From Mytilus trossulus (taxonomy: Eukaryota; Mollusca; Bivalvia; Mytilida; Mytilidae), in NCBI RefSeq assembly GCF_036588685.1, contig NC_086380.1:68026180-68090179 (forward strand): a stretch of DNA of 64,000 bases, read 5' to 3'. The translations under genes were made by a program, and so were the position numbers. Every line of letters starts with the position of its first letter. Position 1 is the first letter of the stretch. Below the pieces are notes generated by a model. The model had not been told where the DNA came from and ran no database searches. It saw only the letters and a list, made by a program, of their open reading frames with translations. Positions 32,500 through 44,135 of the stretch are shown piece by piece.

Positions 32500-32729
32500 G
32501 CTACTGTTATCACTATATACTTAACTCTGAGGTTGTGAGTTTGAACCCCACTTGTGCTTGTGCACTCGACCTCAATCTTAATTGACCAGGGTTGTCAGTT
32601 TTCCAATCGAAAGTCTGTTGTTTTCTCTGGGAACTCTGGCTTCCTCCACCAATAAAAACTGGTCGCCCGAAATATCCCACAAGTGGCGCTTAAAAGTTGC
32701 GTTAAAAACCCCACAAATCAATCAATCAA
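32500..32729 (+). mobile_element. tRNA-derived SINE with AATC tail
   Basis: A box-B-like 'gagtttgaacccc' near 32539 is followed by a body with 'tttccaatcgaaagtct', 'ggcttcctccaccaataaaa' and 'gcgcttaaaagttgcgtt', and a 3' tail of (AATC)n (32716-32729). I recognise the body as that of a widespread bivalve SINE. Box A is degenerate. Confidence 0.7.
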
Positions 32730-33454
32730 GTATGTAGTTGACAAGATTATAATTTGTGTAAAATTTTATTATTCTTAATATCACATAATTAGTACAAATA
32801 ACAACATTAAATGTTTAAAATACTTTAAAAAAAAATATATAAAAAATTAAATATTTATATCACATATTTAGTAACAAATTAAAATATCTAAAATTAAAAC
32901 ATCTGCTAAAAACATCATATATAAATAATATTGAAACAAATAAAAGAAAACCATTCAGCAACAAATATACTTATTCATGAAGGAACAACTTAGGCCATAA
33001 TAAATAATAGGTTTGTTTGCCCAAACGCTACCTACCCAGAAAAAAGCTGCCTACTCAAATTCTTTTATTGTCCTGATTTGAAGAAGTTTTTTTTAATCAA
33101 AAAGGCATGAAGACTAATAAACATCTGATACTTCAATTTCTTTTTTTGAAAAAAGAAAAGAAAATGCCTACCTACCTACCCACTGTCTCAACCTTTGGAT
33201 AGGGTTTGGGCAAACCAAAATATTTTTAAGTGTGGCCTTAACTGCTACGTTTAAGAACTTTATTCATATGTAACAACCGACCGTGTAAGACCCCCGTGTG
33301 AAGTCAAGGTCATTAAATACCCTTACCCTCACCCCACCCCCTTAGTACATGTAGCAGTATATTCAGCCAAAGTCAATTTAAATGAAATATTTTTTTCTGA
33401 TTCAGTTCGGCCGTTGAAACCAGATTTGTTTTTATATCTATATTAAAATTCAAA

Positions 33455-33550
33455 AATGTGGTATTATTGCCCATGAGACAACTCTCAGAAAGAGACCGAT
33501 TGATACAGATTGTATGTCACCGTACGGCCTTCGCCAATGAATCCATGCAA
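33455..33550 (+). repeat. Family A fragment (head only)
   Basis: 'aatgtggtattattgcccat', 'gagacaactctcagaa', then 'gtcaccgtacggccttcgcc'. It abuts the MITE at 33559. Confidence 0.65.
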
Positions 33551-33558
33551 CTTTACAC

Positions 33559-33963
33559 TTAAGGATGTTCGCTGCTCAATTTCAAAATAAATAACTTTTC
33601 ATAAAACTAGTATTTACCTATAGGGAATACATTGAGGAATCAAAAAAGGCAAAAAAAATAAAGGGGTCAATGTGCTTGTTTTTGAGATATTAGCCATTGG
33701 AATTTTGGCGGGAAAATGTTCTCTCTTGAGTTTTCATAGCTTTATCAGTTTATTGACCAGTTAAAGTTCTCAAATACTATTATAACATTAATAAAATTTT
33801 ATAAGACTTTTACAAATTACTCAAAATTATACCATGTAAAAGATTTATAAATAGAAAAAATGGGGGTTCATGAGGGAAATTTTTTAATGCATTCAATTGG
33901 ATAAAACCAGAGGATTCCGAAAATCTGACAAAAATTTCAAAGCATGCAAGCAAACATCCTTAA
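33559..33963 (+). mobile_element. MITE with TTAA ends, family 'TTAAGGATGTT', 405 bp
   Basis: Left end TTAAGGATGTTCGCT, right end AGCAAACATCCTTAA. Same family as 1614-2015 in the opposite orientation, sharing the interior 'gatattagccattgga' and 'ccagaggattccgaaaa' words. Confidence 0.8.
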
Positions 33964-34646
33964 TGTAATTCCTTCAAAAAAATATTCCGAAAAAAAGAAG
34001 GAATTTTGGTATAAAGCTGGTTTTATATAAAGTCGATATTATGTATCTACAGAGGAAGACTTAGGTCAGGAGCTTTTACATTTTTAAATACAAATATGAA
34101 TATTAATGCCAACGTAAATTAAATTTTAAACATACTTTGTGCAGAATGAATGTTTTATTTGAAACCTAATTCATGCATTAGTTAATTTATTTTTAAAGTT
34201 ACAGTGCGAAATACCTATAACTGTATAAAAGATCGTGTCTTGGCATTCTTAGGTTTAATGTCTGATCAAGATTGGTTTAAAATTGGGAAAATCTTCAGTA
34301 AACTACAAATAAAGGGAAATAACTTTCTAAATGTAACATTCTCAACTACCATTGCTGACACAGATTAAAAATCATTGATGAAAATAAATTACAAAAACAG
34401 TAATAAAAAAGAGGATACAAATCCATCAATCAAATGTCATAAATCGATTTAAAACAATGATTTGCATTAAAGTTTTAAAGACAAAAAGTAGAAAATATTA
34501 ACAAAAACATTACTCTCTACATTGTGATTACGAATAGATTCACACTCACTCTAAACTACAATTAAACTTTAAAAAAGGGGTATATTTTCTCCTACAAAAT
34601 AGAGATATTTTTTTTTACCTATACAAAAATATTCTGATTTCAAAAA

Positions 34647-34750
34647 TGATGAAACACAATATTCTGTTCGAGCAGAGGACAAAAAAAATAATTCTGAATG
34701 ATGAAACACAATATTCTGTTCGAGCAGAGGACAAAAAAAATTAATTCTGA
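34647..34750. repeat. Two tandem copies of a 52-bp unit
   Basis: 'atgatgaaacacaatattct' followed by 'gttcgagcagaggac' and an A-run occurs twice in direct succession. The remaining sequence from 33964 to 35262 is AT-rich and shows nothing else. Confidence 0.85.
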
Positions 34751-34985
34751 ATCCAGACTTCCCAATACCTTATTGTTTTAAATTAAAAAAAAAAGATGTA
34801 TAGCATTGAAAAACAAAACAAATTCTGACTTTTTAAACAAAATACAATAATCCAACCTTGAAGTTAAAGGTTGCTCCCTTACAGTCAGGTTCCCCGACAG
34901 ATTGACTTGTTCCTAGTTTCAGCAGTGGTTCGTGTCGTATCTATCGCTAGGTTTCTGTCTCAATGATGTATAGCCCAAATCTCAT

Positions 34986-34991
34986 TTTATT
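34986..34991 (-). terminator. Candidate polyadenylation signal of ANKUB1
   Basis: AATAAA on the minus strand, about 270 bp past the stop codon at 35263. Confidence 0.4.
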
Positions 34992-35262
34992 CAATGGGAA
35001 GGAAAATATTTTTGCTAATAGATTTTGGAAGGTAAATGTTCAAATTTAATGACCCTTTTCTAGCCTCTACATATTTATAAATATATTCGATGTATCCCTA
35101 CACATTTAGTACTTTATGATGGCCTCACATTAAATTTTGATTTAAAACAAAATGTCATAAAATTGAACTTTCATTGTCACAATATTAATAAGGATTCATG
35201 CAAACACTATATGATATACATGTACGATGAATTATTCGACATAAATGCATTTGAATCTATTT

Positions 35263-37659
35263 TCAAATTGTTTGATTGTCATCGTCAATATCACTAAGCA
35301 TTGATCGTCTTAACGAATGACACGTTAAAGATGTTGCCATGCGCACTTGAGCAAGCCATGGTTTCTCTTTGAACGAATTTGCAATTGTCAAAGATTTGAT
35401 AGCCCTGTCTCTAGAAGTTGCACCTTTGTGTTTCGAAACTTGATCTAGTAAAGGAAGAACATAATCCTCCTCTCGTAATCCATTCCAGTAAAAGAATGGA
35501 CGACTCATGTTTTCTGTACTGATGAGGGGAAGCGGAACTGCACCATCAGAGGCTTTTGCTTGAGAAATTAATAAAGCAGACGTCAGTCGCTTTCTCTTAC
35601 GTGACTTTCGCTCTTGCGTGGTAGCACTTGATTTTTCGGTATGAGTAGGGGATCTTGGTACTTCAGAGATAGTCGTCGAAGTTTTGGTTTTATCGAGTTT
35701 TAAATTAGACAATGTTTTACTAATTCCTTTATTAGGAGTTTGAAAGAAGTTCTTTGGGTTTTTCATACCGAGGCTAGGCGGGTTGTTTTCTTTGACATCT
35801 GTTGTATTATCTGTAAACACATTGTCATCAGATGTTGTCTGTTGATCCTTGCGTTTTATAATTGCGGGAAGCTTCAATAGAGTTCCCTTGATTTCGGTTT
35901 CCTTATCTTCAAGTTTCGACTTTTCAGGTTGATCCGGTTTCTTTGGCGTATCTTCAGTAGGCTCTATAGTCTGGTCTTTGGATAAGAGTTGTTTACTTCT
36001 GAATGCTGGCTTGGCTGGAGTTCTAATGGATCTTTCGTTTGATTCGTCGATAATTGGAGCTTCAAGAACGCCTTTGAGTTTGCCTAATATTCCTGTTTTC
36101 AATGGCTTTGTAGGTTCTAAGTCGTCTTCCGAAATGCTTGTAACTGTTCCCCGTCTTGCACGACTTATAACAGAACCAGGGGGACCAGTAGGTTCATTGA
36201 CGGAACTTATTGACTCTAGTGTCCTTTGTTTGGCACCAATAATTTTGCCTAATGTAGAACCAGGCTTTTTCGGTAGAGCAGATCCCTCGTCTTCTGATTC
36301 TTCAATAGTAGCCTTAATACCGGTGATAAATCGAGTTCCCATATCAGTTCTATCCAGAATATTTCCCCACTTGGTGTTTTTCTGTAGTTTCATATTTTTA
36401 TAGTTTGTAACTGCTGACATCTGTTTAAAGTATTGTTCCGGATCTTCCTTGTTGATTCCATAGACATCTTGAAATACAGAAAACGATTTCTTCCGAATAC
36501 TTCCGAGTTCAGATCGAGGTTTTCCGGTCATTGGGCTATCAGTCACGCCATTGACGACGGGTAGACCAAAACTGACCAGTGGTCCACTAGTAAATGATTT
36601 TTTCTTCAAAGATGATCTTGTTGTTCCATACTTTGCGAAACATCTTTCTTTTGCAATGGTAGCCCATTCTTTAACTTTACTCAAAGTTTGAACAGATAAT
36701 GCACCAAATTTACCAACAGAGACCTTTGACCATTGTCTGGTTAACAGAAACGAGGCGCACGGTTTAACTTTTTGACGCAAGGCGATATTGAGTGGCGCAA
36801 GGTCGTTTCCATTTTTAGCCATGACGCAAGTAATATCGTGATTAACCATTAATCGCAAAACACCAAGCTGATTATTTTCAGTTGCTTCATGCACCGGTGC
36901 TTTCTTTGTTTCGATATGTGGTTCCATTCTCATCCATTGTCGAAGGGGATGTTCTCCGATTTGTTCATCTGAACGGATACCTTGCTTTATAAGCGATCTA
37001 GCTAAATCTACGTTTCCATAATGTGCCGCAATAAATAATGCAACTTTCATTTGAAATCGAGCTATGACTTCTTCCGATGATATTTGAGCCATCACTTGAG
37101 GAGTAAATCCCATAATACAAAGATTTATAAATTCATTCCATCCATCCCAGTTTTCTAATCGAATCGTATGGCCTGCCTCTACACCATAGTCGAAGAGCTG
37201 GTGGTCGTCATACAGTTCTTTCTTGTTATACACAAGACGGAACACCGATACCGGAAGTCCAGATTTCTTAGCACAGAGCGTGCGCAGATCCTCAATTTTC
37301 AATAACGGGACAGACAAATCTTTATCAATAATTTCGATATTTTCATCGTTGTAAGTACAATAGATGAATAACACGGGTTTCACTTCTTCCTTAATGATAA
37401 CCCTGATAGTAGATCCCGCGGGAATACCGAGGTCAGTAAAACACCAAGATTCCTCCAAATCTGCTCCGCCATAATGGAGCACCAGGATATTACGATCCTT
37501 TTTATTCAACTCATCAATGTAAATATTAAATTTAGCCTGAAACAATTTTTTCACATTACCAACTAACGTCCCTATAGGTACATCTAGAGAGCATCGCTCT
37601 CCTTCGTATAATCCGAAAACTAACATGGTTGTCTTTCGAATTTTTGCTTTCCTTTTCAT
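35263..37659 (-). CDS. ANKUB1: ANKUB1: ankyrin repeat and ubiquitin-like domain protein
   Basis: 798 aa in a single uninterrupted exon. Two ubiquitin-like folds occupy roughly residues 12-90 and 95-169, followed by the family signature WDGW (171-174) and an ankyrin block (about 205-309). The middle (about 310-720) is Ser/Thr/Lys/Pro-rich and probably disordered. The last segment recovers the conserved FKEKPWLAQVRMA. Order and both conserved ends agree with vertebrate ANKUB1 as I recall it. Molecular function is unknown; no conjugation Gly-Gly ends are seen, so the ubiquitin-like domains are likely binding modules. Two ATGs compete: 37659, and 37626 (strong ACCATG context, aligning with the usual family start). 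The first in-frame ATG was taken. A 13-codon extension to 37698 exists only with a TTG start and is not accepted. Confidence 0.88.
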   Translation of the reverse strand: MKRKAKIRKTTMLVFGLYEGERCSLDVPIGTLVGNVKKLFQAKFNIYIDELNKKDRNILVLHYGGADLEESWCFTDLGIPAGSTIRVIIKEEVKPVLFIYCTYNDENIEIIDKDLSVPLLKIEDLRTLCAKKSGLPVSVFRLVYNKKELYDDHQLFDYGVEAGHTIRLENWDGWNEFINLCIMGFTPQVMAQISSEEVIARFQMKVALFIAAHYGNVDLARSLIKQGIRSDEQIGEHPLRQWMRMEPHIETKKAPVHEATENNQLGVLRLMVNHDITCVMAKNGNDLAPLNIALRQKVKPCASFLLTRQWSKVSVGKFGALSVQTLSKVKEWATIAKERCFAKYGTTRSSLKKKSFTSGPLVSFGLPVVNGVTDSPMTGKPRSELGSIRKKSFSVFQDVYGINKEDPEQYFKQMSAVTNYKNMKLQKNTKWGNILDRTDMGTRFITGIKATIEESEDEGSALPKKPGSTLGKIIGAKQRTLESISSVNEPTGPPGSVISRARRGTVTSISEDDLEPTKPLKTGILGKLKGVLEAPIIDESNERSIRTPAKPAFRSKQLLSKDQTIEPTEDTPKKPDQPEKSKLEDKETEIKGTLLKLPAIIKRKDQQTTSDDNVFTDNTTDVKENNPPSLGMKNPKNFFQTPNKGISKTLSNLKLDKTKTSTTISEVPRSPTHTEKSSATTQERKSRKRKRLTSALLISQAKASDGAVPLPLISTENMSRPFFYWNGLREEDYVLPLLDQVSKHKGATSRDRAIKSLTIANSFKEKPWLAQVRMATSLTCHSLRRSMLSDIDDDNQTI

Positions 37660-37704
37660 AATCTTGATTCTTGAAGCACAAATTTTATACAGTTTCAATA
37701 ACTC

Positions 37705-37745
37705 CTAAGTTGAAAAGATGGCTGCTCCCGGAAAGGCGAACTACC
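37705..37745. promoter_or_regulatory. Putative ANKUB1 promoter core: YY1-like and ETS-like sites
   Basis: AAGATGGCTGC at 37716-37726 resembles the YY1 motif and CCCGGAAA at 37728-37735 the ETS motif, a pairing typical of TATA-less animal promoters. It lies 50-110 bp before the ANKUB1 start, in a short patch of raised G+C. Confidence 0.45.
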
Positions 37746-37819
37746 AATATTCAAAATGGAGTTTTGACGATAAGTTTGATATAAACAATGAAATCCGTGC
37801 GCAACACTTAAAATGCTGA
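37718..37819 (+). CDS. Possible 33-codon ORF divergent from ANKUB1
   Basis: Begins ATGGCTGCTCCCGGAAAG and encodes MAAPGKANYQYSKW and so on, ending in TGA at 37817-37819. The first codons look like a genuine N-terminus, and the location head-to-head with ANKUB1 suits a bidirectional promoter. The same bases are also explained by the YY1/ETS motifs, whose consensus happens to contain ATGGC. No clear donor site continues it. Confidence 0.25.
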   Translation: MAAPGKANYQYSKWSFDDKFDINNEIRAQHLKC

Positions 37820-38499
37820 CACTGCCGTTCTTCACTGGAAATCTGCTATTCCTAAAATATAAATAAAAGAAAATGTAAGAAATGCGAAATTAATAAATGC
37901 ATTTTTTTCTAGTTATATAATAAGTATATGCAGTAATTTTTATTTTCTGTGTATTTTTTTTTCTTTTGGAAGGAACAAAGACGGAGACCATTCTATAAAA
38001 TCACAATGTATAATTGTTCAATGCAACCATAGTGCATGGTATCATATCATATCGTGTGATAATGAGGAACTGCTGAATTATCATCTCGTTCGAAAGGAAA
38101 ATATGTAACGTATATTGTTTTCACATAAAATGAATATCCAGTTTGAGGAAGAATTTCAAGTGTGCGTGCAACTTTAAACTTTGTCAACCATGAACTATTG
38201 TCCGCCGGACAAAATTTCATAGAGTATTTTCCGCAGATACGATGTCATTATGAAGTATTATTCTTCTATATCAAAGTTCGTTATTTTCATTTCACTGTGA
38301 GTTTCTGTACATGACAATATTTCCGTAAAAAACTGTCCTTATTTCTCTTAAAGAAATTTGTCTTCCCTGAGGTTAACTTTTCTACTTCATGTCATTGAAA
38401 AAATGTTCCTGGAATTTTTAAGTTTATTCTTTAAAATTATAGATACAGCCGCAATATGTTGCAACAAATAACGTAAGAATGAAAAATTTGTATAATTAA

Positions 38500-38658
38500 G
38501 AAATAATTCATGGGGGCTTGAATATATCGTTATTTTACCACGGGCTGGCCCTTTATGACAAATATTTTACCCTGAGCGATAGCGAGGGGTAAAATATCGG
38601 CATAAAGGGACAACCCGTGGTAAAATCTAGATATATTCAAGCCCCCATGAATTATTTC
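38500..38658. mobile_element. Foldback MITE, 159 bp
   Basis: GAAATAATTCATGGGGGCTT at the left mirrors the right end; inner arms 'ttttaccacggg' and 'cccgtggtaaaa' also pair. The centre is 'ccctgagcgatagcgagggg'. The word 'attttaccacgggtgtgtac' at 39071-39090 is a fragment of the same kind of element. Confidence 0.85.
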
Positions 38659-38659
38659 G

Positions 38660-39540
38660 ATTCTAACAGGACAAATACGGCAATTGTTTTGGATCGAAGC
38701 GCTCTAGCTGGAGGCCATTATTTGCCGTTCTCATGAATTAACGCACTTTTAGATTGGCGTTAAAGAATGGAGCAAACAGACAAAGTGACATGCTCAAACT
38801 ATTCACAAAACTTATTTAGATAGATTTGGATGAATTTTAATGATAATTAACTTATATATGTTTTTTATGTATAAAAAAAATAAGGCTTATAACACATTTT
38901 ATCATCGTTTGTTGACGTTTCCTTGTTGTGATGATTTTCGGTATCAGAAGCGTGTATTTTCCCGTAAAATGCTTAAATTATAACGTCATCATTCTATGAC
39001 GTCGTGTACTTCATTCATAAAAAAACATATGACGTGGGAGTACGATCGGAACAGCCAATGCAATATATTCATATTTTACCACGGGTGTGTACTCAAAGCG
39101 TTTGAAGGACGTCATGTTAGAATATATAATTTATCACTGAACATATTTTTTGTGAGGCAAGTATTTTGTATATCAAACAAATATACATTTAACCAGAAGC
39201 TATAATTCTTATATTGTATTGAGAAATCACTCTTCAAGTCAAATTTCTAAAAAGTTCAATATTACAATATTAACACTGTTTAAATACATTGCATAAGTAG
39301 AGTACCGACACTCACTTGTAAATTTGTAATATATGTTTGTAAATATCAATCAAAATAAGACAGTGAACTGATATTATTGTCCAAAATATAAATTTCAATA
39401 CCCCCCTCCCCCTTTTCTTGAGATGAAATTGCATGATACTCCCAGGAATCATGATCTCAACATACAAAATATAAAACTGGATAACCTCCCTTTATTGGGA
39501 CAAAATTTCAATACGATCAATCTATGAATTATTTTCCAAT
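38660..39540. other. Non-coding stretch with one foldback fragment
   Basis: Apart from the foldback fragment at 39071-39090 I see no repeat or gene. Confidence 0.4.
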
Positions 39541-39549
39541 AAAGAGATA

Positions 39550-39662
39550 TAAGAAGATATGGTATGAGTGCAAATTAGACAACTCTCTCATCCAAGTCGA
39601 AATTTGTCAAAGTAAATCATTATAGGTCAAAGTATGATCTTCAACACGGAGCCTTGGCTCAA
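39550..39662 (+). repeat. Dispersed repeat family B, 3'-truncated
   Basis: Runs from 'aagaagatatggtatgagtg' to 'cttcaacacggagccttggc', then stops. The 155-codon plus-strand frame from 39634 begins inside this repeat and is AT-rich; I do not accept it as a gene. Confidence 0.75.
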
Positions 39663-40071
39663 TAAAAACCCATTCCAATGCATTTTGTTTAAAACGAAAC
39701 TTTTATATTTTTTCCCCTTCTCTAGACATTGTTTTATACATATAACAAAATATGATGATTTTAAAACATTTGTCTTGGTGGACAATTTTTCATCTGGTTT
39801 GATAATATTGGATATGATACTGAATAGTAATCTATACATGTACAAACGCAGTCTTGAAATACAATGCAAGTTATTCAAAAATACGCTACTGGCATTTAGA
39901 GGATTTCAAAGGTTTTGTTTGTATATCAGCCATAAAATAAAACGAATAAAATACCCATATAAAATAAATTCAAGTTCATCGAATTTATCGTTTTCAAGAG
40001 ATGAAAATTTTAGCACAATTTTAATCGCTTACCTTAGCGGCGAGAAAGTTCCAAACTGTTTTCCTCTTTTA

Positions 40072-40100
40072 CAAAAGAGGGACGAAAGATACCAAAAATA
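40072..40100 (+). repeat. Fragment of dispersed repeat family D
   Basis: 'aaaagagggacgaaagatac' matches the edge of family D, whose longer copies are at 42063-42285 (-) and 53180-53335 (+). Confidence 0.5.
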
Positions 40101-40451
40101 ACTGTGTTTACACTTATAAAATATTATTTTGAATGACGTGAAATGAACACACGAGATGTAATATGCTTGAACTCGTTTGTTTGTTTACGAGCTCCTTGAG
40201 GTTACGTTGTTATATTTACATTCAGTAGTACCTGATTAACGGATTATAGAATTAGTAGGAAGTGGATTAATCATAGTATGAAGTGGATTAATAATTAATA
40301 ATCTAAAAAAAGAAAGAGTAACGGGTCAATTATAGTTACGAATCACTTATTATATATCATATATAGTCTGATAACATATAACAATCATATGCTAATTACT
40401 TAACGTCCAACGACAAATATTTCATACAAGTTTAAGACAAGTTACAAGCAT

Positions 40452-40612
40452 CAGAGGCGGATTTAGGGGGAGGCCAGGGGTCCCGCGCGCTCCTTTTTGG
40501 GAAATGAAATGTGTTGCTTATATATAGGGAATCCTCGAAACGTGACTGGAGCGGGTCCCCTCTAAGGTCAGTCAGTGGCCCCCACTTATGCAAATTTCTT
40601 GATCCGCCACTG
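40452..40612 (+). mobile_element. MITE of the CAGNGGCGGAT family
   Basis: CAGAGGCGGATTTAGG at the left and GATCCGCCACTG at the right; AGCAT flanks both sides (40447-40451 and 40613-40617) as a possible target duplication, shorter than the 8 bp expected for hAT. Confidence 0.8.
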
Positions 40613-42060
40613 AGCATGGTGTATGATACATGTCCCGGATAAATGATAAATACATATATGATTTCTGCAACGGTTGACATAATCTTATGCTAAGTCATGA
40701 GAAGATTAATCCTTTAAAGTAAACTAAATTAAATCATAGACACAAAGCTAACAATTCGGCTGTAAGGCAAACGCGAATTTCGTCTACAAAAGTCTCATAA
40801 GTGACACTCGAATAAAAAAAGTAAAAAGTATATAGAATTTGGACACACAATTGTGTAATGGGAAATAACAAGATAAGACATTTAAATGTTGTTGTTCAAA
40901 TCTAACAAGTTTTTAACGAATAGAATATAGGATTTGACACAATTTATAATAACATAAGAGGCGTCCTCTTTCAAACGTGTTTGATAGTTGCTTCGTATCC
41001 ATGAATATACAGAATAAACAAGCAAGACATCCCAGCCAAGAGCTAGGAAATAGCTTAGCTCAAGACCACGACCTCAGCCAAATGAGCACCAACACTTAGT
41101 CTTGCTAAATGCAATGCCATGACATCCTCAGCAAAACCAGGACCAAGACTAGCTCAATTCAGTGACATTTTTGGGGATATTTGATAGATTTTTCATACTT
41201 GAGCTTGAATCGGAGCATTTTTAATGCCCTAATTTGGATGAAATCTTTCACATAAACTAATAGAATCAAATGAAACAGACACTAAGTGTGCAAAAAGTGT
41301 GCAAAAATCTTTCGTCAGATGAACCTGAAATTTGAGGCCAAAATCGGCCCTTACCGAACTTACTCCTTTGTTCTCGAATAGGACAGCTATAAGGGTAATA
41401 TGTAAATAACTATGCGTTTTTATTTTCATTTTTAAACATCATCATTATTACATAATTTTGTAGAAATAATCAAAATAATTTTCCATAGTACATGTATTTA
41501 AAATCGTGTTTTAACAGAAACGGGAAAATGAGTACATGATACAAGGTCTCTATAGAAATACTACAATGCATAAAGTCCTACTAAAACTATCCATAGAGAT
41601 AATGAGATAAAGCACAATACACAGAAATGTTTGCTGTAAGCATATAACCTCCTTACATCAACAAGTCGACAAAGTATTCTAAATACTTTCTTTCAATTTT
41701 ATATTTATCTGAATATCAATTATACAATATCTATATCGAAAAATGATAGTAAGCCCAAAACATAATTTGAGATGATTTTAAAACTAATATTTAAACAAGC
41801 TCACATTTTCCCCATTAGCTTTTATAATCACCGCCCCATTAGACGTTAACTTTGATTTACATTTCAAATTGTATTATTCCCTTTTAAAAGTAATTTCAAC
41901 GCGGCTTTCTTAACAGTAATATAATTCAAAATATTTGTTTTTGTTATGTAATTTTATAAAATCGACGGAAATTAAGCATGATCATATACTGTAATTCAGA
42001 TTAAATCGTCTTGAAAATTGTTACAATATGGTAAATTTTAACAGGGTATTCAGTTTATAT
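40613..42060. other. Non-coding stretch, nothing recognised
   Basis: AT-rich. A patch at 41030-41160 has repeated 'agccaag', 'ctcagc' and 'aagact' words but no clear period. Confidence 0.4.
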
Positions 42061-42062
42061 CA

Positions 42063-42285
42063 TAGAAGAAACACGACGGATGTCACATGTGCACGAGCAG
42101 GATCTGCTTACCGTTCCGGATCACCTGATAGTTCGGTGTAGTTCGTGTTGCTCAGTCAATAATGTTGTTTGTGTACTTTTGTTTTTTTTTCCCTAAAGTT
42201 AGGTCTTTTTTTTCAGCCATGGCGTTGTCAGTTATAATTTTCGAATTATGAGTTTAAATGTTCCTTTGGTATATTTCGCCTATCA
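42063..42285 (-). repeat. Dispersed repeat family D
   Basis: On the plus strand: 'gaagaaacacgacggatgtc', 'gagcaggatctgcttaccgt', 'gttcgtgttgctcagtc', 'agccatggcgttgtcagtta' and 'cctttggtatatttcgcc'. I recognise it as a common Mytilus repeat; it has no coding content. Confidence 0.7.
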
Positions 42286-43910
42286 ATTACCAAAAACATA
42301 AAATGTGCTCATGCACAAGAGTACAGAAATAAACCTCTAGAACGTATCGCCATTTGCTACACTCTTTCGGAAACTTTGAGGGAAGGGGTCACAATCACAC
42401 ATGCTCTTATTCGTACAACATACAAAATTGAGAATCAGTTAAAATAATTGGCAGATATAAACAGAAACTAAAATTTCCGTCACAAATAACAATGATTTGA
42501 GCTTTCAAAGTATGACCCCCGTTTATCTCAACTAAACTATAGTATAAACTTTCTTTGAGTAGCATTTATCAATCTGAGATTAGCTTGTGTTACATGTAGT
42601 ACACGTCATTGTGTAATGGGAGGCACAAATCAAGTAAATGGCAAAATTTACACAAATAAAATTTATAAAAATAATAGCGATATATTCAGAGTATTGCTTA
42701 AAATTAATGGAGTTGAACATTCTACATGTTCACTTTTACTACGAACATTTTTAAAGAATTTAATAATAACTGTTTTAAAATAGATTAATTAAACAATTAA
42801 AAGCCGTTTATAGGTCTATATCGTATACTGATCCATACCGCATTCTGTTCTAATTTTTACCCATTCGTATTGGATTAATACAATCTTGGCTTAGCCGAAT
42901 GACAATAGGTGATGATTGAAAATAAAAACAAATTCGAATAACTGACGACAAAGAACAATTTGTAATTATTGACGAATCAGACAATGCGGCTACCATACAT
43001 CGACAATATTCAGATTAGAACTGTTGACCATGACCGACCGGTCAGATTAGGCCATCGATCCCATGCATGTGGTTTTCACAAAACAAAATAGATTTTTTTT
43101 CCTTGTCTAATATTTTGTTTCGGTCATTTTCTGTACATTCCCGGATTTATTTTATTTTTTATATTATTGAAAACAGCCAGGATTTTTTACTCCAGACATG
43201 ATCCTAGCCATGTCTGGCGCAATTTGCTGATTTTTTAATTTCATTTTTAATTCCAAAACTAATTTTTGATTTGTTCTTCCAACTGTTTTGAATTCAAACA
43301 CAACCATCAGTCATATGTAGACGGAAACAGCGTCTGCATGTGTAATACATGATACCCTTTTATGACTTTTCATCGGAGAGCAAGAAAAGGGAGGCTACTG
43401 ATGAAAGATTCCAAAGACTCAATTTTAGATTTTCTTATTTCATGAACTCTTCGCCAAAAGCTAAATGGTCTCGACGTGGTTGCGTGATTGCTTCTAATGC
43501 GGCAAGTCATTTGTTCAATTTTTGGCTAAGTCAAAGAGTTTCACATTGGTGTTCGCCGCTGATTTCCACAAAAACTGCGGTTTAATTAGTTAAAGCAAAG
43601 GCGTTTGAACTCAGAGTCGGGTAGAGTGAAATATCCCTGGGGACTATTAACATGTCACCTAGCACGTAAATATTCGACTTAGCATGTTGGTTCAGTACAA
43701 GCAAGACTATAATGGTTTCATCCCGAATATGTATGTAATATTTGCCACTGAATGTTGAGAAGTCGTAATTACGAATCAATTAAATTTAATCTAGTTGAAA
43801 AACAAAACATAGTGCTTGACAGAACTGATAAAATGACAAACGTGTGCATATTCTTTGTAACTGGTTTTAACACCAAATCTTGGTCAAAAAGAGTATTACT
43901 ATAAAATTGA
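42286..43910. other. Non-coding stretch; one weak open frame at 43349-43585
   Basis: The 78-codon plus-strand frame is somewhat richer in G+C than its surroundings, but has no motif or splice context I can defend. Nothing else is seen. Confidence 0.35.
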
Positions 43911-43914
43911 GGAG

Positions 43915-44135
43915 ATGTGGTATGATTACCAATAAGCAACTATATACCAAATGAAATGAAGTGGAAGTAATCAAGTATAGGCTATCGTATGAACTTCAAA
44001 AATGAGAAAACTCATATCTTACATAGGTAACTTTAAAAGGCCCACACATAAAAATATAAAATGACTGATTCAAACCAGAAAACTAACGGCCTAATTTTTA
44101 ACAAAGAAATTTACGAAAAACAAATATGACAGACA
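43915..44135 (+). repeat. Dispersed repeat family A, diverged
   Basis: 'gagatgtggtatgattacca', 'ggctatcgtatgaacttcaa', 'actaacggcctaatt', 'gaaatttacgaaaaacaaat'. More diverged than the copy at 25393. Confidence 0.7.

Noticed and set aside
35978..36403. 141-codon plus-strand ORF
   Set aside because: Antisense shadow of ANKUB1.
39634..40101. 155-codon plus-strand ORF
   Set aside because: It starts inside repeat family B and ends inside repeat family D; no motif, strongly AT-biased residues.
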